Shown here: positions 36,656 through 47,900 of the stretch, piece by piece
Numbering within the stretch: the first letter of the stretch is position 1
Layout: each line of letters starts with the position of its first letter
Assembly (NCBI RefSeq): GCF_032062135.1
Contig: NC_092858.1
Location: forward strand, 162,915,730 to 162,979,729
Reading direction: 5' to 3'
DNA: 64,000 bases
DNA from: Pyxicephalus adspersus
Lineage: Eukaryota > Chordata > Amphibia > Anura > Pyxicephalidae
The notes under the pieces: generated by a model
The model's input: the letters and a program-made list of their open reading frames with translations, nothing else
Database searches by the model: none
Told to the model about the DNA's origin: nothing
Made by a program: the position numbers and the translations under genes

Positions 36656-39114
36656 TGTTTGGATTGTAATATTAATTTTATTAGTTACAGGTGGATAACA
36701 TAGGAGCACCAGGGATAGGAGTGTTGTCAGCCTATAACAGGAAGTGTCTGAACAAATGCCAGCATGGTAGACCAGAAGTGGCTGCAGAGAGGTTGCATAT
36801 GATCAGCAACACTGAGATCTTCCACTATGGGGAATGGGACAATCCTTTGTCTTTGTGCAATCCAATTCACACCAAAAGCCATTGGATAAAGACATGCATG
36901 GCTGTCTGGTTTCTGCATTTCATATGTAATGAATGAACTGCAGCTCCAGCCAGTGACTTTGCCTAGGGTGAGATGGGGTCATCAGTCTGCTGCAGGGAGA
37001 GGAAGCATTGTCTCCTCCTTTTTATGACTTAGGATTCTTTTTTTTCTTTTTTTTGATTTAAAGCTTGCATACGCTGTAATGTTAAGATAACTTTCATACA
37101 CTGTCCACAATGAAGGGATACAGGCTTGGGCCAGATGAATTATTAAACACTGGCCTATGACATTATAAAAGCCATGTGACATAAAACCAATTTATAGGAT
37201 AACATGATCCACATAATTTCAGCATTATAGTCGTTGCAATCACAGAGCCTTTATACAATTTACTGGACACCAGAACCTCAGCGCAGACTCCTGCAGCTCC
37301 TGATTGGGTGGTATGGAGCTGGCTTTTACAACTCCAAGGTTGTGTCCATTTCATAATATTATGGCCACAATGCTGCCTACCTCCAGCCTGGGGAATTGAC
37401 TTAGGTATATGTTCAATCATAACAGTCCAACAGTCCTGAGGTTTCCAATTACATTTTGTGACCTACTAAAATTCCTACAGAGATAACAAGGCAAACTGTG
37501 ATCATTTTGGAATCCCCACAGTTCTTTCTTTTAATTTACAAGATTGGTATTCCTAACATTTGTAAAATGTATGGCACCGTACATCCAAATCTGCAGATGG
37601 GCATCACACATGTTGTGCCCAGTGGCACTTTGTCAACATTGCCTTAACTATACATGTCAGACTTTGCATTATTTCAGTCTACTGACATTTGTTACTTTTA
37701 TAGTTATATTGTATGCATACCTTTCAACTTTTTAAGATAAGAGATAGGGACAGTTTGTACTGATCTGAAAAAAAACCCGCACTGACCTCTATAGCTATGG
37801 ATGTCATGGAGAAATGAAGTTTCAAAGTTTATAACATAGCCACTGAAATCAGAGCTCTTCCTCTTCGTAATTTTCCAGCACAGACTTGGCAGCCTGCCAG
37901 CCTTGTAATGTAAACAAACAGCGGGTGTTCTAAGCAGTTAGAAGCCCTCTAAAGAGAAGAGAGAGAAGAGAAGCTTGTAGATATTCCTGCCACAGGAAGT
38001 CACTAATAACATATTTACGTTAGCAGCACCATTACCAAATACCTAGTCAGTTATAGGGATAGTGTGGTGTTTTTACATAGTGTCGCCATTAGGCAAACCA
38101 AAGACAATAGCATACATGTACACCAGTACCATTTATAATGTTAACTAACAAGCAGTAAGCACACCTATGTAGCATGTGAATTTGCAATTGGACATGGTCT
38201 CCTTATTTTTGGCCTTCCAGCTCAAACCACCTCCCTATTTTTCAGCTCTCGTTAAAGCTCACACATGTACTATAATCCTCAGCCTGGGATGTCACAATCC
38301 CCCTCCATCCGCACTTAACCCATTCTGTGCAGCTGGCCTTGAGGATTCCCACCACTCACCACAATGCCTGCAAATTCCCCACCATTATCACAGTAACACC
38401 CATTCACCAATGTGCCTTCACTCTACTTTTCACCATTCCCGCACTTCTTACCACTGCAGATGACCCCCATCCTCATCCCACTGCACAACACCCATGCACA
38501 CCAACCCAAGTTATACCACCAACTGACCAGTACCCTGTCTGACATCAAACCCTTCTCCTAGTCTCACCACTTCACTTGTCATTCCACCAATGCTTGGCTA
38601 AGCACTTATCACCTCTGTGCCAATACACATTTATGTACTTCTCATTGCTGCACTTCATATGCAATCCCTTCTCGTTTCCCAGTCACTTTTAAAGGTACTA
38701 CGAGATCACTTTAAATACCCTGGTAGTCATGTGTATCTGACATCTATTATATACAAATATACTGTAGGAGGTGGAAGCTTTGATCTGATAGAAGATGTTC
38801 ATTCTGATATGAAGCAAGTGTAATTATAAGCAGAGGCTGTGTGTCTACAAGGTGGACAGCAAACAAATTGGGTAATATTTCTTGTGAAAATAATAGATGA
38901 AGCTTTTATAAGTGTTGTCTTGTTGGATGTAGATAAATAAGTACATACAAAATCAGTTGCTGTTTTTAAACAAGATGAACTGTTGTTCCAGTAAATCTAA
39001 ATTACAAGAAGAGGTTTTATAGATTTTTGTTAAATATTCCTTTACTTTTAAATGCCTATGGAACTTCCTGTAAATTACATTTGTATAATGCGCAAGGCAG
39101 TTATACAGTCAATA
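36656..39114. other. No gene; a G-poor stretch at 38176-38600
   Basis: Unique DNA apart from a possible repeat near 37715-37800 (CATACCTTTCAACTTTTTAA). The segment 38176-38600 is rich in C and A and poor in G on the + strand, which keeps two overlapping frames (38176, 38327) open. Their products are proline-, histidine- and threonine-rich, with no domain. Confidence 0.3.
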
Positions 39115-39245
39115 TCAGCCTTTCTTAACTTTTTTAACATGGGTGAACTCTTTGAATTAGGTTTTAGGTCTTGGGGAACTCTTAATATTATTACTATATC
39201 CACAGCTCACAGTACATTAAACTCAAGGAAAATAACAAATGAAAT
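39115..39245 (-). mobile_element. hAT-like MITE family C, copy 4 (partial)
   Basis: CAGCCTTTCTTAACTTTTTT, AACATGGGTGAACTCTTTG and TATATCCACAGCTCACAGTA are the reversed right half of the family. Confidence 0.65.
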
Positions 39246-39350
39246 GTTACTCTTTTAAAGTTAGATGAATAGGTTTTAGGGTATGTTTATCATTGAGAAT
39301 ATGCACATGACAGATGAACATCTACCATGCAGTGTTCATATCTCTAGAAT

Positions 39351-39986
39351 CAGTGTCTTTTAAACATGGTGGAACCCTTGCAAAAACTTTTAGGTTCTAA
39401 GGAAGTCATGCTATAATTACTATATCCACAGCTCACTGTATATTAACTTGGTTGTCAGTGGGAAGAATGCCTCTTAAATTTCTGGCCATTGGGAAGATAA
39501 ATATAAAAATAAGGATAACATACATTACAGCCAAAATAATCATTGGTATCTGTTAAACTGACCTGAAAGGCACAAATTGCTTATATTTTAAGAAATCCCC
39601 AGCAACCTCTGGGGGAATCTTAAGCTGCATACACACGTGCAATAATAGTCGTTGGAAAGGATCTTTCACGATCTTTTCCAAAGACTAGCACTGCACGATG
39701 CATGAACGAGCGCTGTACATACAGCACCATTCTGCTCTATGGAGAGGGGAGGGGGGAGAGCGATGGAGTTGCACCCCGCTGCTTGCTCTCTCCCTTCACT
39801 TCCATTACGATCGTTAGTCGTCCATCGTCCGTGGATCCACCAGGACGGTCGTTTGGACGATGGATGAGTGCTGTACAAACACCAGATTCTTGCCCAATAT
39901 CGTCCCTGAGCCGATTATTGGGCGAGAACTGTTGGACATGTCTACGTAGCTTTAGGGATTCATGGAACCCTGGTTGAGAAACACTG
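39351..39986 (-). mobile_element. hAT-like MITE family C, copy 5, interrupted
   Basis: Starts CAGTGTCTTTTAAACATGG and ends GGTTGAGAAACACTG, so both terminal repeats survive. It is split by a family D MITE at 39621-39955 placed between CAGCAACCTCTGGGGGAATC and GGATTCATGGAACCCTGG. Confidence 0.8.
39621..39955 (+). mobile_element. MITE family D, full-length copy nested in family C
   Basis: 335 bases from TAAGCTGCATACACACG to CTACGTAGCTTTA, whose ends are inverted. Inside: GATCTTTCACGATC, GCACGATGCATGAACGAG, TCGTCCATCGTCCGTGGATC and CCTGAGCCGATTATTGGGCG. The reading frames crossing it on both strands reflect its inverted repeats. Confidence 0.8.
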
Positions 39987-41698
39987 ATCTGAATAATGAA
40001 ACTGTATAATCACGTTCAAACGTTGTTTTATACCTGTTGTTGTTTCTGTGCCGCATTTATTTGACTCTTTCCCTTAAATTCTTTTTACCTTACTCCCGTC
40101 TGTTTTCAGTCATTTCCGACCTCTTACAGAGAGAATAGGGTCCACATAAATGTCAATAAATACACAATAAAATGTTTTTGCCTAAATATTTTTTTCTCTA
40201 CAAGCTTATGCAGGTTGCAACTTTAGGTTTAGGCATTACAAATGGTGGCAGCAAATGGAACATTGCCTGTTTCAGCCAATCTGTTGGCATGGTGGAGCAA
40301 GAAATCTCTGAGGCTTACTCTAAATTCCTCGGAGTAGCATAGCTAATTGTGCCATAGCCCTAAGACAGGGCAACTGGAACATCGACTTTATACCTTTTTT
40401 TATCTGCAGACTCCCTTGGGAAATTTAGGAGGCAGCTTCCCATTGCTCTTGGTTGAACTGTGCCAGGTTCAGGTCTACACCAGGTCCTAGCTAACCTCCA
40501 AATGCCATGCACACTGGGGTGCTGTCTCCTAAACGGGGAAATCCAGCAACTAAAGCAAAACCAGGACACCCAGCAGATATTTTGAAGTGATTAAGGACAT
40601 TACCCTAAATACTAGACAAAAGAAAAAGGAGATTAAAGGGGTACTCATTAGGGTACTCTTATGGGGATATGATTAAATGAAGGTAAGATGTGGAATTATG
40701 GTTGTGGGTAGCATAAAATTGGAAAGTTAAGAGACATGAATATAGGGTCTACAACTGGTGGGAGATACCCCCATTGTTTAAATCCTTCGGAGAAACACAT
40801 TTTCAAGCATCAATTTGTAAGGAGATTGCTACTTTAATGATCCTTGATGTAGCATGGTGTCACTAGTCTCTTGCATGGTTTTATAACATGGCACAGGTGC
40901 CTCTTGGAACGGGGCAGTCCCTGGCAATCTTTTTGACTGTATGCCAACATTTGTACATGGAATGGGATACAATAACATTAATGGAGTTTTAAATATTTGT
41001 CTTTTTCTCCTGATAGTGGTTGTTTTAAAGATAATCCATTAGCAGTTTTTTATTGTTTGTAGTATTTATATATTACCTTCATTTTATAAACACCTATTAA
41101 TGGTTTCCTGTATGACAGTGGTTATAGAGAGCACTGCAGATTTTCTAAAGAGAGAGCAAAACATATTTTTGTCCTTTTTTGAACCAAACTGTTCACAAAT
41201 GTGTGGGCCCCAAGAGCTTTTACCTTAATGTGTCATAATTATAACACATTTACCTTGCAAAGAGCCCTTCACCAGCAATGTGGGAGCTGTAAAATACGTC
41301 AGGCATGATCTCCCATTTAAAGCAGGAATTTTGATTTAAGATAGCTGGGAATCCATGGACGTCATATAGTATTTTGGCTCACCCTTTGAGTTACATACCA
41401 TGAGTGATAGGAATGAACATACATAGTTCTATTTTTTAATTGTTCCGTGGTGCTATTGGCCAAACAGCAAGACAAAAATGTTTTTCTATGATATTATACT
41501 GAGATATGTAAATCAGTGATTTTTTAATAAAACTCTAAATGACCCTAATTCCTGTCTTATGGTTTCCAGTTTATCACCATATTCCTGTGAAAGTGATTCT
41601 CTGTTCTCTTTATTTTTTTTTTAGAATGTGATGTGTCAAAATGACTTTTTCTTTTTCTGCATTACTGATTGTCTATGTTCCTGTTCCGTGTCTTCCAG
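39987..41698. other. Probable 5' intron of map3k7cl; nothing else recognised
   Basis: Unique AT-rich DNA ending in the polypyrimidine tract and acceptor before 41699. Confidence 0.35.
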
Positions 41699-41736
41699 TC
41701 TTCCCCAGAGAAGGTGGTTGGAGTCATTCCGCCCAC
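41699..41736 (+). other. map3k7cl: 5' untranslated part of map3k7cl exon with the start codon
   Basis: A pyrimidine tract ending CTTCCAG at 41692-41698 is a good acceptor site. A second possible acceptor (CCCCAG) lies nine bases further on. The sequence from there to the ATG at 41737 would be untranslated leader. It implies at least one upstream non-coding exon, for which 35399 is my candidate donor. Confidence 0.6.
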
Positions 41737-41806
41737 ATGATCACTACAGCAAGAATCCCTGCTGATAAGCCCGTCCGAATCTCCTTCAGTCTTAATGACT
41801 CTCCAG
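41737..41806 (+). CDS. map3k7cl: map3k7cl coding exon 1 (start codon exon)
   Basis: The ATG at 41737 opens a reading frame [15 protein letters not shown], which matches the known N-terminus of short MAP3K7CL proteins. The exon gives 23 codons plus one base (G) and ends at 41806, followed by the donor GTAACG. The ATG context is CCCACATGA, without a purine at -3 other than the A three bases before, which is acceptable. The exon probably begins at 41699, after the pyrimidine-rich acceptor ending CTTCCAG, so 38 bases of 5' untranslated sequence precede the ATG. The same frame stays open upstream to an ATG at 41641, but this runs through the acceptor tract and is not expected to be translated. Confidence 0.9.
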
Positions 41807-41898
41807 GTAACGTTTATCCCTTTTTTTTCCGGAGAATGTCCTGATACAATCTGTTCGCTATTGCACTCTTCATTGCTTATCATTTATGCACAATATAA

Positions 41899-41942
<44 letters not shown>

Positions 41943-44900
41943 GTAGTCCCCGGGCTACATACTAGATAGTGACTGTAGGTTTGTTCTTAAGTTGAATTTG
42001 GATGTAAGTTGAAACAGGTACATTATTTTTATAAATGCAATTAGGACAGATGTTTGTCTTAACATAATATTAGGCGACGTGGTGTCAGTTACTGTAAAAA
42101 ATCCTCACTGTGAGCTAATCACAAATAAAGCAAAAAAAAAAAAAAAACTTTTAAAAGCCTAGACATGAAATTAATTACCAAGCAAGCTGTGCTTTGATAT
42201 GCAAAAAGAAACAACTGCAGAGTTTCTCGTCTTGGTCAATAGTTACGAGAGGCTACAAAAAAGAGCTCACCTGCCCTAAGATCGCCCACAACCTCAGCTG
42301 TGTTTAGAAAAAGTGATGCATACTTACCTTCCTGACTGGTGTCTTCTTTTGTGAAAAAAACCCACTAGGCTGCCAGTGATGTCCCAGGTAATAAAATTAA
42401 ACATAATTGTGGCCCAACTAATCAACATGGCCAAAGATCAGGGCACACTGAGAAGAAGATGAAGATGGCCATGTACACAGTGCATTGCATCATGGGAGCT
42501 GGTCACATTCCACACAAGTTTTGACATTTCCCTGACATAGGGTAGGATGCGTACAAGTAGGGGAAGGTGGAATAAGAGGCTAAGACTTTGCCTCCAAGTA
42601 TTGTTAATGATAATAACTCTTATAAAAATCTTACAGATCTATAGATGACTACCGAATAAAATAGGTCTGTAGTTTGAAACTAGGAAAAATACCAGGTAGC
42701 AGTCATAGTGGGTAGGTCTTACCTAGCTATCTGCCTCAATCACATCACCCTGATCCAAAGCCTTTATCCCTTTTTTGAGTTTGCTGCATAGAACCTTCAT
42801 GGTGTGTGTCTAACTAGGGGCATGGCCACAATATTTTATCTGTCTATATACCTTCAGCAAAATGCATCCCTCTTTTCCAAGAAAGTTGTTGCCTTATGAA
42901 GTAGGAAGCTGACCCTGAGTATACTGCATTCCCCGAAATACTATATGGCCATGTGGACCCCTCACCCCCAAATTATTGAGTTCTGGTGTTTGCAGTAAGG
43001 GGTGCTGTACTTATTTAGTACAAACCGTTTTAGCGTGCCCTTTCTGTTCCAGCATGACTGTACTATTGTGAACAAAGACAGCTCCAAGATGTGGTTTTAT
43101 GTGATTGGTGAGGAACTCAAGTGACAAACACAGAGACATATCTATTCCCACAAGCACAATCCGAAATCTTGTGGAAAATCTATTGAGAAGATTGAAAGCT
43201 GTTATAACCATTAAGGTGTGAGGGTGGGATATTAAAATAAATGTCCATGGTTTTATTTTAGAATATGATGCCCAATAGGCCCATATAGGTGTGATGATGT
43301 CCACAGACATTGGGTCATAAAGTGTATGTAATGTTTGTGTAAATAATAAAGAATAAAATAGACCTTTGATGTTGGAAAAAAATGGTTTATCCTTTAGTCC
43401 TTATTGGGGATGGTTCTTTCATCATTTAAGCAAATGTGCGGTTTGTTTCCTTGTACTTCAGAATTTCAGTAATGAATTGTTGACGATCCCCAAAGGCTAT
43501 AGAAAGCCAGCGTAGAGTGGTTTGGTCATGCTTGTTGTGGAAAGACAAACCCTTTAAGGACATCTGTCTCTCACAAGACTTCAGACGAGTAAATATAGTT
43601 ATGTCATTAAAATGCATAGGATGGCTGCAGAGGTAATGAAATAGCGGAGCAGGTAGAGTTTATATTTACATTCACCCAGCCTGTAATGGAAGGGTTTCTT
43701 CTCTAATTAGCTTCAGCAACCTAATTAAAATGAACCAGATTTTTCCAGGGCTAAGTTGACTGAAGCAAACTATGCTTTTGTTAACTATGAAGCCAACAGA
43801 GTGCCCTTTACTATACTGAAGAACAACTGGAATGATTGCACTCGGGCATTGGTCATCTTTTTAAAAAAATAGATGATAGTATGCCTCCTGCCAACCTATT
43901 CTTAAGTCTGTAAATAAATTGTTCTGTTGTGCTCCACATAAACATATCAAATCATCAAGTAAATATTTCCATAGAACATTATTTGGCAAGCAATAGTTCT
44001 CTACACATTTCACAGACAAATATACACTTCCTCAGGAGACTCTAGAGCCAGCTTAGTGATCAGATTGATAATAGTGATGATAAATGCTTATGCCTCCAAT
44101 GCTTTGTGCACCTGCATTTTTAACGGACCACAATTTTAAGTGGCAATTGTGGCAAAAAATTAAAATACATGGACATTGATTGTTATTTAAAATATTAAAA
44201 GTGAAAGCTCTGATTGACACAATGTCACCGTTGGGGAGACAGGACCTCTAGGGAGCACTACGGCTTGCATGGAGGTGGTATGAGCCCTGAGAAGGGCCAA
44301 GGTGCATAGTCTAAGCAGTAACCAGGTTTTCTCCAGAGCTTCCGATGGTGAGGATGTTGCACAGCTGGTTACTGCCAGGTGGTGGTCCTTGGGCACACCA
44401 AGGTGGGCAAAACACGGTACCAAATCACAAAGCAGAAGGATAGTCAAGGAAGGCCGGGGTTGAGACAGGCAGCAAGCAAGAGAGGTCAGGTCACATGCCA
44501 GGGGTCAATTTCCAGGGATCCAGGAGACAGACACCAGTGACACAGGGGCCACTGTGGGCACAGGGAGCACAGAAGACACTGGAAGCAACAGGAGGCACAG
44601 GTGACACAGGAATATTCACAGATAGGAACACTGGAACAGCGCAGGGAAGTTGGCCTGGGAACCAACACACTGGACAGCGAGGGTTTAACGCTGGAGCTGG
44701 ACAGAGGAATTAAGCAAGACATGTTTATTTATGGAGACATGTTGCACGAACACAGAGTGCAGTGAGTGAGCTAGATAAATAGCCTGGGCTGATCAAGAAG
44801 CTATTTTCTGATTGGTCAGTGGATTGGACAGAATTGATAAAGCTTGGAAACAGAGACACGCCCAGCATCAGAAGGAGAAAGGCGCCTGTGCTTTAGTGAG

Positions 44901-47900
44901 GAAGAGGTAAGTGTGACACACAATACAGTATTGAGATCAAAGAACTAAAAAGTCTGATTTCCCTTTCATAAATATAGCATAATAAAAGTAGTGTTCAGAA
45001 TAGAAAAAAAAAATTAACACAGAGATGTCACTATCTGTTATTAGATCAACTCTTCTTGATAAATGATACTCCAATATGTTCTAGACTATGGTATAAGTAT
45101 ATGTGTTACTGTGGATAAGCGGTAATTTATTACACTTAATGTATGATGATTGTTGCTATATTTTGCCTTTTTTGTAACAGTTTCAGTCAATGTAGAAGGC
45201 CAGCTTTAAGTGCCAGCCACCAGGAATTGCAGAAACTGCTTAGTGATTACTTGAAAGACCCTTAAAGCGGAACCAACCCTACAACAAAAATTTTGATCAG
45301 GCAGGTTTTTTATTGAAGCAGTATTAAGCAATGTGTATGCGTGTGGGAGTTCACTCATTTCCTGCGGTCAGCAATGCATGGATTGTACATTGAGCTGCTC
45401 ACGTGTAGCTCAGTCTACTCTACACAGAACATTGGTAACAGGCCTGTAAGTTTCTTTTATTGCAGAAGGGACATCTCCTAATGCTTCTGCAAACAAAAAC
45501 CTGCCTACTCACAATTCTATGTGGTAAGTAGTTCTAATGCAACCCATGATAATGAGTACAATGGGCCCCTTATCTCCACAATGAGTACATAGACTGTGAT
45601 GAAAACATTTTTTTATCTCTTCTACATTCTGCCCATCTCTTTACATTCATAGCTGCACACTCTGTATGTAGGCAATCCTCTTTAGGAACTTGACCTAGCA
45701 CTATCCATGCTGTGAGGATCCTAACCGTGAGATCTCAGCAGCTTAATTACCTCTCTCTGCCCTCTACCATTGCCATACAAACGGAGAATGTAAGAAGAAC
45801 TTAGAGAAAGCAGTTGTAACATTCATTATGTTGCAAATAAAATAAATGTCACTGGGACTTGAATGTCCACTGAGACTTGATCCAGCAAACGGGAAAGAGA
45901 TCCAATTGGTACCTATGGGTTAAAAAGCAGCAAATGAACATTAACCTCCCTAGCGGTAACCCCGAGTGTGACTCGGAGTAGAAAAAGTTGCTGAAAGTGG
46001 TAACCCCGAGTCACACATGGGGTAGGTAAACCTATGGGAGGTAATAGTAAATACAGCCTTACCTGATCGGCGGGTGTCCCACGTCCTCCATCTCCGTCTT
46101 CTTCCTTCTTCCTCCGGCATCTTCTACACACGATGAGTCACCGGGGGAGTTCCTGTGACGTCGGTGCATGTGTACGTTGCCAGTGGGGCAGGGCAGGAAA
46201 TTCAAAATTCATTTGTATTGCATTCAATACAAAAATAACTGTTGAATGCAATAGATTATACATTGAATTTATATGTGTAAAAGCAGTACATTGTTTTTAA
46301 GAACATTTATTTTACAGTATATATATAATAGTATGACTATAATATTTATTCTTTTTTTTTAATTTTAAAAAATTAAAAAAATATATATATATTTTTTTAA
46401 TTTATTTAATTTCATATTTTGATCATATTTTCATATTTCAGTCATGATTTTGTGTTTCAAACCTTAATATACTCATACTATTATATTATACTGTAAAATA
46501 AATTTTCATAAAAAATAATGTACCGCTTTTAGACATATAAAACCGGAAAGAAATGAACCGCTAGGGAGGTTAAACAGATAACTTTTGGCCTTATTAATAT
46601 GTTGGTCTATATTGTTAGTTTTGGTTAGCACAGGGTTCACTTCATGTGAAGTGTTTATCCTGCAGTGTGGCTTCATGTCAGTTATAATATAACATCATTT
46701 TTTTTTAAGCTCTCTTGGTTCACTTGTTACCTGCTCCAAATGTCAGTTGGGCAGCAGTGTTCAAGCCCTGTCTATCTGCATTTCTTTCGCTTGTGCTGAT
46801 GTTCCCTCTATGTTAGTGACCATAAACGATCCTCTTTATACCAGGCTAACATTGGGGATGCACTGGGCGCAGCCTAATCGCTGTAACGTCAAGTGAAATG
46901 TCACTGCGTATTTGATGAGTGGAAACATTGTTGTTAAAGGTTAACAACTTCCTTGACATTATTTCCACTTAATCAGACTTAAACTCTGTTGGGAGTCTCT
47001 GATCTTCTAGTTTTTTCTTGCAAGTTTATAAGATAAATGAAAAATATAATGGTTTTTGGTCAATGCTGTTTTTTTAGTTTTGTTTCAAGATTCATCAATA
47101 TTTGTACATTTGATATACAATATTCAAATGTAATAAAGATTTGCATGATTATAAAAAAATGCAAGAATGTATTTTTTTCCTAAGTATATATTTTAGTATT
47201 GAACATAGTAATACAAGAAAATACCCTGGGTATGGGTCCATCGACCCATAATGATATAGCTTGGAGCACATTTGGTATCTTATAACTTTGCATTCTGCAA
47301 CAGTGAGATCTCCCTATACATTTGACCCTGACAATTTCAGAAGCTCATGTCCACCTTTCCATGTTCCAGATCCTCTTGTTGCATTCTTCATATATATAAA
47401 AAAAAAAAAAAAAAAACTGGGCAGCCCTATGGCTCAGTAGTTAGCACTCTGGCCTTTGCAGAGCCGGGTCCCAAGGTTTGAATCTCAACCAGAACACTAT
47501 CTGCATGGAGTTTGCAGGTTCTCCCTGTGTCTGCGTGGGTTTCCTCAAGGTACTCCGGTTTCCTCCCACATTACAAAAACATGCAGTTAGGTTATTGCCT
47601 TCCCCCACCATTGACCTTAGACTGTGTTATAGACATATGTCTGTGGTAGGGACATTAGATTGTGAGCCCCTTTGAGGGACAGCTAGTGACAAGACTATGA
47701 ACTTTGTACAGCGCTGCGTAATATGTTGGTGCTATATAAATACTGTGTAATATTAATAACTATCTGCCATAAAGAGTGTGGCTTCCCCATAATGATGGAA
47801 GCAGGTGTGCAAACTCGGAAACCCACCAGTAGAGTTCCCAAGAGTTTAAACAATCACATGATCATGTGGTGCGTTGAAAAAAGACAAACGTCCTTCAGAT

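Noticed and set aside
39666..39977. Frames of 70-91 codons on both strands
   Set aside because: They fall inside MITE family D and recur in its other copies, for example 58525-58833.
41641..41736. Upstream in-frame ATG extending map3k7cl by 32 codons
   Set aside because: It would translate the polypyrimidine tract and acceptor site of the exon; the conserved protein starts at 41737.
44486..44722. Cysteine-rich 78-codon minus-strand frame
   Set aside because: It overlaps an equally open frame on the other strand and derives from the ACACNGG minisatellite.
47430..47490. Possible tRNA gene
   Set aside because: A and B box motifs belong to a SINE with the same long downstream body as several other copies; no tRNA cloverleaf was evident.
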